This document shows, piece after piece, positions 59,508 to 64,000 of a stretch of DNA of 64,000 bases. How positions within the stretch are numbered: the stretch's first letter is position 1; every line of letters starts with the position of its first letter. The notes below the pieces were generated by a model that was given only the letters and a program-made list of their open reading frames with translations, did no database searches and had not been told where the DNA came from. The DNA is from Mycobacterium sp. 050128. Lineage in GTDB: Bacteria; Actinomycetota; Actinomycetes; Mycobacteriales; Mycobacteriaceae. The DNA is taken from assembly GCF_036409155.1 (NCBI RefSeq), contig NZ_JAZGLW010000001.1, forward strand, positions 1,116,001 to 1,180,000, given 5' to 3'. A program made the translations under genes and the position numbers.

Positions 59508-60233
59508 CTACGGATGCGGCGTGAGGTCCAGGGAGGTCACGGTCGTCATCCTGGTCACCAGCCAGCGCCCGTTCGCACGTTTCATGAACAGCCGATAGGA
59601 CAGGTACTTCAGCGCCGGGATGTCCTTGGTCAGCGGGCTGGTCGAGGTGGTGTTGGTGTAGACGATGACGACCGCGTTCGGTCCATCGAGCGATTCGACC
59701 GCCGCGCCGGTGACCTGAGTCCGGTTGGTGATCTTGGCCTGCTTGTTCGGGGCCACGATGGCGTCGACGAATTTGCGGTACTGGGCCTCGAAGTCGCCGC
59801 TGAGGTAAGCCGACGCACGATCGGCGAGGCTGTCCATGTTCTCCGGCGTGTAGGTCCACAGCGTCGTGATCGCGTTGGCCGCGGTGCGGGCCACGGTGAG
59901 CTTGGTCGCCGCCGCGGCGCGGTCGGCCAGATAGGGCTGCATGGCCGCGCCCGCAAATGCCGCAGACCCGACGAACAGTAGTGCGGCCACCACCACGACG
60001 ATGGCCATCCATTTGCCGGCCAGCAGTTTGCGACGCTTGCGGCCGCCCTCTTCGGCCGCCGCGGCACCTTCGTCGGTCCGCGCTTCGGCGTCGGCGTCGG
60101 GCTCTTCAGCCTCCGCCGTGCCGGTCTCTTCGGCGGATTCCGTTGCCGTGGTGGTGTTTTCGTCGTGCTCAGCGGCTTCGTCGGAGGCCGCCTCGGCGGT
60201 CAGATCACCTGCAGCAGGCTGCTTATCTTCCAC
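59508..60233 (-). CDS. Mce-associated membrane protein Mas1D (Rv0178-like)
   Basis: A 241-residue protein: an acidic low-complexity cytoplasmic part (residues 5-65, rich in Glu, Ala and Thr), one membrane helix (about 75-100, GKWMAIVVVVAALLFVG), and a C-terminal Mas domain starting AAATKLTVARTAANAITTLWTYTPENM. It belongs to the mce1 operon and is thought to stabilise the Mce1 fatty-acid importer. The start is GTG at 60233 with AAGGGA just upstream; the gene overlaps the previous Mas gene by 34 bases. A longer frame reaches further up but has no fitting start. Last of four Mas genes. Confidence 0.88.
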   Translation of the reverse strand: MEDKQPAAGDLTAEAASDEAAEHDENTTTATESAEETGTAEAEEPDADAEARTDEGAAAAEEGGRKRRKLLAGKWMAIVVVVAALLFVGSAAFAGAAMQPYLADRAAAATKLTVARTAANAITTLWTYTPENMDSLADRASAYLSGDFEAQYRKFVDAIVAPNKQAKITNRTQVTGAAVESLDGPNAVVIVYTNTTSTSPLTKDIPALKYLSYRLFMKRANGRWLVTRMTTVTSLDLTPHP

Positions 60234-60757
60234 TGATTCCCTTCCCGCGTAGCAGTTGCCGTCCAGCGATTGGTGTTCTCGAATACCTGCTTTTGATCCG
60301 GCGACTTGGAGGTGACCTCGGTCGCCACCATGACGGTGGCGCTGCCGTCGTCGTTCCACCGTTCCACCGCGGCGCCGAGGATGGTGCCGGTCGCGGGTTC
60401 CGCACGCGCAACCTGCAGCAGGATCTCGTTGGCCTTGTCGTGATACTGCTTGGCGAAATCGCCTGTGGCCTGGGCCATTATCCGCATGACGTAATCGTTG
60501 GCGTGATACGGGTCAAGCGAAGTGAACTGCGTCATGAACCCCGTCACGTAGTTGAGCACCTCGCGGGTCTTGGACGCGTCGTGCTCGCGGGATTCGTGGG
60601 AGATCAGCATCAGGGTGGACAGCGTGATCGCCGCTGTCGTCAACACCGCGGCGACCGTACTCGCGACGGGTAACCCCCACCGCCGGTGCCGCATCTGGGG
60701 CTCCGTCGCGACGAGCAACGCGCCCTCGCCGGGCTCAAACCTGCGGCGGGGGCTCAT
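60200..60757 (-). CDS. Mce-associated membrane protein Mas1C (Rv0177-like)
   Basis: A 185-residue protein with a short N-terminal cytoplasmic part, one membrane helix (about 30-53, LPVASTVAAVLTTAAITLSTLML) and a Mas domain (HDASKTREVLNYVTGFMTQF onward, ending GNQWKISSLLQVI). Unlike its neighbours it lacks a long acidic tail. The ATG at 60757 overlaps the stop of the preceding RDD-Mas gene (ATGA), so it is translationally coupled. Role in the Mce1 importer is by family. Confidence 0.9.
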   Translation of the reverse strand: MSPRRRFEPGEGALLVATEPQMRHRRWGLPVASTVAAVLTTAAITLSTLMLISHESREHDASKTREVLNYVTGFMTQFTSLDPYHANDYVMRIMAQATGDFAKQYHDKANEILLQVARAEPATGTILGAAVERWNDDGSATVMVATEVTSKSPDQKQVFENTNRWTATATREGNQWKISSLLQVI

Positions 60758-61722
60758 TTTCCGTTCCCGGGCGGTTTCGGCTTGGTCAGCACGGTGAGGT
60801 TGTCGACCAGCCAATGGCCGCCGGCGTCCTTGACGAAATTCACGCGGACGGTCGCGGTGATGTAGCGCTCCTGGGGCGCCTCGCCGCGCCGGCCCTGCAT
60901 GAACAACAGCATCGTCGCCCGATCCGGCGACGCCGATTCGATCGAGCCGTCGGTCACCCAGTACTCGTTGATGACGGGGTTTCCCTTTTGGACGATCTCC
61001 TGTTGCGCCTTGAGCGGGCCGCGGTAGTTATCGGTCGCCAAGGACTGGGCCCGCTTGAAATCGTCGGACAGCGTCTTCGGGTCGTAGGTCAGCATCTGCG
61101 CGACGATCTTCGGCCCCTGTATCGAGATCTCGGCCCGCGTTCGGTCGGTCTGCTGATCGCGGGAGTAGACCACCCCGTAGCTCACGGCGCCGCCCGCCAC
61201 GCACAGTCCGGTCGCGGTGAGCACCGCGATGATCGTCCACCGCCGGATGATGTCGGGGCGCGGCGCCTGCGCGCTTCGCACGTCCGTGCGCAGCAGCATG
61301 TCGGCGAAAGTGCGGCGCTGCGAATCCCACAGCGGCCAAAGCCATCCCACCACCGACACGGTGTCGAGCAGGTGCGCCAGATCCCGCAGCAGCAAGCCCC
61401 AGGCGCCGATGACGGTGCCGTCACGGTGTACCACCGCGATTCCACACAGTGCGCGGCCCAGGCTCCAGTCGTAGATGGTCGGCAGCAGCAGCCGGTTGAC
61501 CAACATCGCCAGGATTGCGATACCGAGGACGCAGATGCTCAGCCACCACCACACCCCTTGCGGCGGCACGGTGAACGACACCAACGCCATCGTGGTCGCC
61601 ACCGCGGTGGCGGGCAGGACGTCGACGGCGAACGCGCACGCGCGAATATGCCAGGGCGCCAAGGCATTCTCTGATGGCACTTGGGGGACCGTGGTCTGAG
61701 TTTCCTCGACCACCAGCGTCAC
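60754..61722 (-). CDS. RDD-domain Mce-associated protein Mas1B (Rv0176-like)
   Basis: A 322-residue fusion of an RDD membrane domain and a Mas domain. Residues about 20-150 form the RDD part (LAPWHIRACAFAVDVLPATAVAT, then WSLGRALCGIAVVHRDG, and RRTFADMLLRT), a further helix at about 163-185 anchors the C-terminal Mas domain (SRDQQTDRTRAEISIQG onward, ending with GGHWLVDNLTVL). The RDD part is typical of the mce operons. GTG at 61722 overlaps the stop of Mas1A (GTGA). Part of the mce1 operon. Confidence 0.92.
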   Translation of the reverse strand: MTLVVEETQTTVPQVPSENALAPWHIRACAFAVDVLPATAVATTMALVSFTVPPQGVWWWLSICVLGIAILAMLVNRLLLPTIYDWSLGRALCGIAVVHRDGTVIGAWGLLLRDLAHLLDTVSVVGWLWPLWDSQRRTFADMLLRTDVRSAQAPRPDIIRRWTIIAVLTATGLCVAGGAVSYGVVYSRDQQTDRTRAEISIQGPKIVAQMLTYDPKTLSDDFKRAQSLATDNYRGPLKAQQEIVQKGNPVINEYWVTDGSIESASPDRATMLLFMQGRRGEAPQERYITATVRVNFVKDAGGHWLVDNLTVLTKPKPPGNGK

Positions 61723-62570
61723 TTCGTCACCTGGTCGAGCCTGGCGATCCGGTACTGGCCTTCGTCCAGCGCCATTCTCACCCGAAGCCGATAGCCAGTC
61801 TCGTTCTGTGATTGATCGGCGACCACCTGGACGCGCATCGCCACGAGCACGTCGATCGAACCGTCTTTGTTGTTGCGCTCGACCGCTCCGCGGACATCCG
61901 AGACCTGGACGTGGACGTTCGCGGACTGATAGGCCTGCACCAGCATGCCGGTGTAAACCATGGCCTGTTCACGGAAAGCGCCGGTACCGCATTCGACGAT
62001 CTTCTGCTCGCTGGCGATCATCGCGTTGGTGTCGGGCGCCTGCGTGGCCGACACGCACTCGATCGCCGCCTTGAGCGCCGCGGTGTTGTTGCGCGCGATG
62101 GCCTGGCTCTCGTGGTGGTACCGCAGCGCCAGGTAACCACCGGTGCCGACGGCACCGGCCAGTACAACCAGGGCCGCGGCAATACCGGCCAGCCAGCCGC
62201 GGCCCAGGGCCGACGGGGGGCGCCGTTGCGCATCCGCCTCGGTCGCGTCCTCGGCGCCGGCTTGCTCGCCGTCGGTTACCGGCTGTTCGGCATCCTGTTC
62301 GGCATCGTCGGCCGCGGGTGCGGCGTCGGTGGCGGACTCGGGCTGCTCCGCGGCCGGGGCCTGCGGAGCTTCGGCCTGCGGGGCTTCGACTTGCGGGGAG
62401 GCTTCAGGCTCGGCTGGTGCCGAATCCGGCGCCGTCACCTCGGGCTGATCGGCTTCGGCCTCGGGTTCGGGTTCGGCCGAGTCCTCGGCCTTCGCCTCGG
62501 TGTTTGTCTCGTCGGTGACGTCGTCCGATTTCTTCGGTCGTCTCCGACGTAGACGACTAAGCATCGACAT
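61719..62570 (-). CDS. Mce-associated membrane protein Mas1A (Rv0175-like), long acidic N-terminus
   Basis: A 283-residue protein. Residues 1-15 are basic (MSMLSRLRRRRPKKSD), then about 105 residues of Glu/Ala/Pro-rich low complexity with repeated QAEAPQAPA-like stretches, one membrane helix (about 126-148, GWLAGIAAALVVLAGAVG) and a Mas domain (RYHHESQAIARNNTAALKAAI onward). The M. tuberculosis protein is shorter (about 213 residues by memory), the difference being the acidic stretch. The ATG at 62570, eleven bases after the mce1F stop, is chosen; an ATG at 62612 inside mce1F is possible. Confidence 0.88.
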   Translation of the reverse strand: MSMLSRLRRRRPKKSDDVTDETNTEAKAEDSAEPEPEAEADQPEVTAPDSAPAEPEASPQVEAPQAEAPQAPAAEQPESATDAAPAADDAEQDAEQPVTDGEQAGAEDATEADAQRRPPSALGRGWLAGIAAALVVLAGAVGTGGYLALRYHHESQAIARNNTAALKAAIECVSATQAPDTNAMIASEQKIVECGTGAFREQAMVYTGMLVQAYQSANVHVQVSDVRGAVERNNKDGSIDVLVAMRVQVVADQSQNETGYRLRVRMALDEGQYRIARLDQVTK

Positions 62571-62581
62571 CGGTGGTGGGT

Positions 62582-64000
62582 TCAGCCGGCTGGTGCCAGC
62601 ATCTCCTTCCATCCGTCGTCTCCTGTTTTGGTCGAGTTTTCGACGGAGTATTTGACGCCGTCGGGCCCTACCAGTTCACCGCTCTGGGGACTGTATACCG
62701 CCGAGGGAGGTCCGAAGGGCGTGTAGACACACGGGTTGGGCTGCTGTCCGTTGCACTGCACGGTACCTTGCCCGGGTCGGGTCAAGGGATCACTGGTCGC
62801 CGGTGGCGTCCCCGGGACCCGGTCCGAAGGTGCCGGGTTCATGCCGTTGTTGATCGACGGCGCGGGGATCACCATGCCGGGGCGTACCGATTGGTCGCAT
62901 CGCGCTCCCGGCGCCGGGCAGGTCAGAATCTGGTTCGGGTCACCGAACCAGGGGTTCGTCCCGGCGGGAACATACGGCCTGGGATCGCGGCACTCACGCG
63001 GCGTGGCCGCCCGCTTGCCGGGGATGTCGGTACACGGGATGTTGCGCGAGCCACGCACGCTGTTGGCCGGCGTATCCATCGGAATCTTGCAGTAGGTGCC
63101 CGACGGCAGCGGCTGCATGCTGGTGTCGGCCGGCGCCCGCCACTCCGGCGCGGGAATGAAGCCGGTCAGACACGGCGGCGGCTGGTTGATCGACAGCGCC
63201 AGGTCGAGTGCGGCCTGGTTCGGGAACGGCGCGGCCACGGTCTGTGCGATCGAGGCACCCTGCGGCAGGAACACCAGCACCTGTTCCACCCCGGTGTGGT
63301 AGCGCTTGAGCAGGTCGAAGACGACCTCAAGATTCGCCAGCGTCTGCGGCAGCGACTCCCGCACGTCGCTGAACACGTCGTTGACCTGATCGGCGGTCGG
63401 CGCCGCTTGCGACAGAATGCTTTTCACGTTCGCGTCGCGTTGCGCGGACTGCGCGGCCAGTGTGTTCAGGTTGCGCGCCCAGCGCTCGATCGCGTCATTG
63501 GACTTCACCTGGCTGTCCAGCACCGGTCCCGAGTTCTGGATGATGTCGTTGACGTTGGTGATGTTGGTCTTGAAGTCGCCGACGATCGCCTGCGTCGAGT
63601 CCACCAGGCGCTGCAGCGCGGGACCCAGGCCGCCGACCGACTCCGCCGTCTCGTCGAGCAGCTTGCCGATCTTGTCCTTGGGCAACGCCTCGAGCCCGCG
63701 GTTGGCGGTGTCGAGCGCCGGACCGATCTCGGCCGGCACGGTGCCCTTGGAGATGGTTTGCCCGTCGGCGAGGTACTTCCCGGAACTGCCCGACGAGACG
63801 ATGTCCAGATACTGCTCACCGACCGCCGACACCGAGTGCACATTCGCGACCGCGTCCACCGGGATCTTGTACTGGCTGTCGATGCTCATCGTCGCTTCGG
63901 CGCCATGCTCGGTCGGCTCGACGTCGGTGACCTTGCCGATCGTGATGCCGCGGTAGGTCACGTTGGCCGTCGGGTACAACCCACCCGATGCCGGCAGCTC
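62582..64000 (-). CDS. mce1F: Mce1F, 5' end outside window
   Basis: The sixth MCE-domain subunit of the Mce1 fatty/mycolic-acid importer, extending across the periplasm. The window holds the last 472 residues; roughly the first 40, with the membrane anchor, lie beyond the right edge. The MCE domain is seen at the start (LYPTANVTYRGITIGKVTDVEPTEHG, and DIVSSGSSGKYLADGQTISKG), followed by a long helical needle region (about residues 85-235, ALDTANRGLEALPKDKIGKLL onward), and a proline-rich, cysteine-containing tail ending KEMLAPAG. It leads into the mas genes on the same strand. Corresponds to Rv0174. Confidence 0.94.
   Translation of the reverse strand, partial: ELPASGGLYPTANVTYRGITIGKVTDVEPTEHGAEATMSIDSQYKIPVDAVANVHSVSAVGEQYLDIVSSGSSGKYLADGQTISKGTVPAEIGPALDTANRGLEALPKDKIGKLLDETAESVGGLGPALQRLVDSTQAIVGDFKTNITNVNDIIQNSGPVLDSQVKSNDAIERWARNLNTLAAQSAQRDANVKSILSQAAPTADQVNDVFSDVRESLPQTLANLEVVFDLLKRYHTGVEQVLVFLPQGASIAQTVAAPFPNQAALDLALSINQPPPCLTGFIPAPEWRAPADTSMQPLPSGTYCKIPMDTPANSVRGSRNIPCTDIPGKRAATPRECRDPRPYVPAGTNPWFGDPNQILTCPAPGARCDQSVRPGMVIPAPSINNGMNPAPSDRVPGTPPATSDPLTRPGQGTVQCNGQQPNPCVYTPFGPPSAVYSPQSGELVGPDGVKYSVENSTKTGDDGWKEMLAPAG

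Overview
The window is chromosomal DNA of a Mycobacterium, most likely a slow-growing nontuberculous species. It is GC-rich, GTG starts and ATGA/GTGA stop-start overlaps are frequent, and it carries genus markers: mmpL3, mmpL11, zmp1, mymT, ricR, an mce1 operon end with its mas genes, omamA/omamB and sigG. From memory of the M. tuberculosis H37Rv map, the genes run as one long collinear but inverted block from the Rv0221 counterpart (left edge) to the mce1F (Rv0174) counterpart (right edge). Locus names cited here are homology calls made by reading, not by a search.

Left part (1-14.4 kb) is lipid metabolism: a WS/DGAT acyltransferase cut by the window edge, LipC, a coupled trio (methyltransferase, membrane molybdo-oxidoreductase, small membrane protein), a nitrate-transporter remnant, LipW, an amidohydrolase/CoA-transferase/double-hotdog operon, FadE3, a CD225 protein, an enoyl-CoA hydratase-like protein and FadD4. 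From 14.5 to 21.3 kb come a small HdeA-like lipoprotein, pckA with a strong terminator, two coupled GTPase-like proteins, trmB and a NYN-domain protein. From 21.3 to 34.3 kb is the envelope block: mmpL3, an AI-2E exporter-family protein, a YbhN-like protein, a haem-binding Rv0203-like protein, mmpL11 with a small HTH gene, omamA/omamB and zmp1.

From 34.3 to 47.4 kb: a molybdopterin oxidoreductase under a TetR regulator with a perfect operator, an L,D-transpeptidase, an MFS exporter, the copper section (ricR and mymT, each with a RicR-type box in its promoter, around ilvD and an O-methyltransferase), bglS, two small coupled genes and a monoglyceride lipase. From 47.4 to 55.4 kb is a more accessory stretch: sigG, an alpha/beta hydrolase, a LysR/DMT divergent pair, a DUF222-HNH (13E12-type) gene, and a dehydrogenase/IclR divergent pair around a perfect palindrome. 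From 55.4 kb to the end: pirin, a YhgE/Pip-like membrane protein, LprO, a DUF1275 protein, four Mas proteins and the mce1F C-terminus.

There are no rRNA or tRNA genes, CRISPR arrays, intact insertion sequences or prophage. No clearly new multi-gene system stands out. The best candidates for new biology are the coupled GTPase-like pair (16955-19530) and the methyltransferase/molybdo-oxidoreductase trio (2565-4982).
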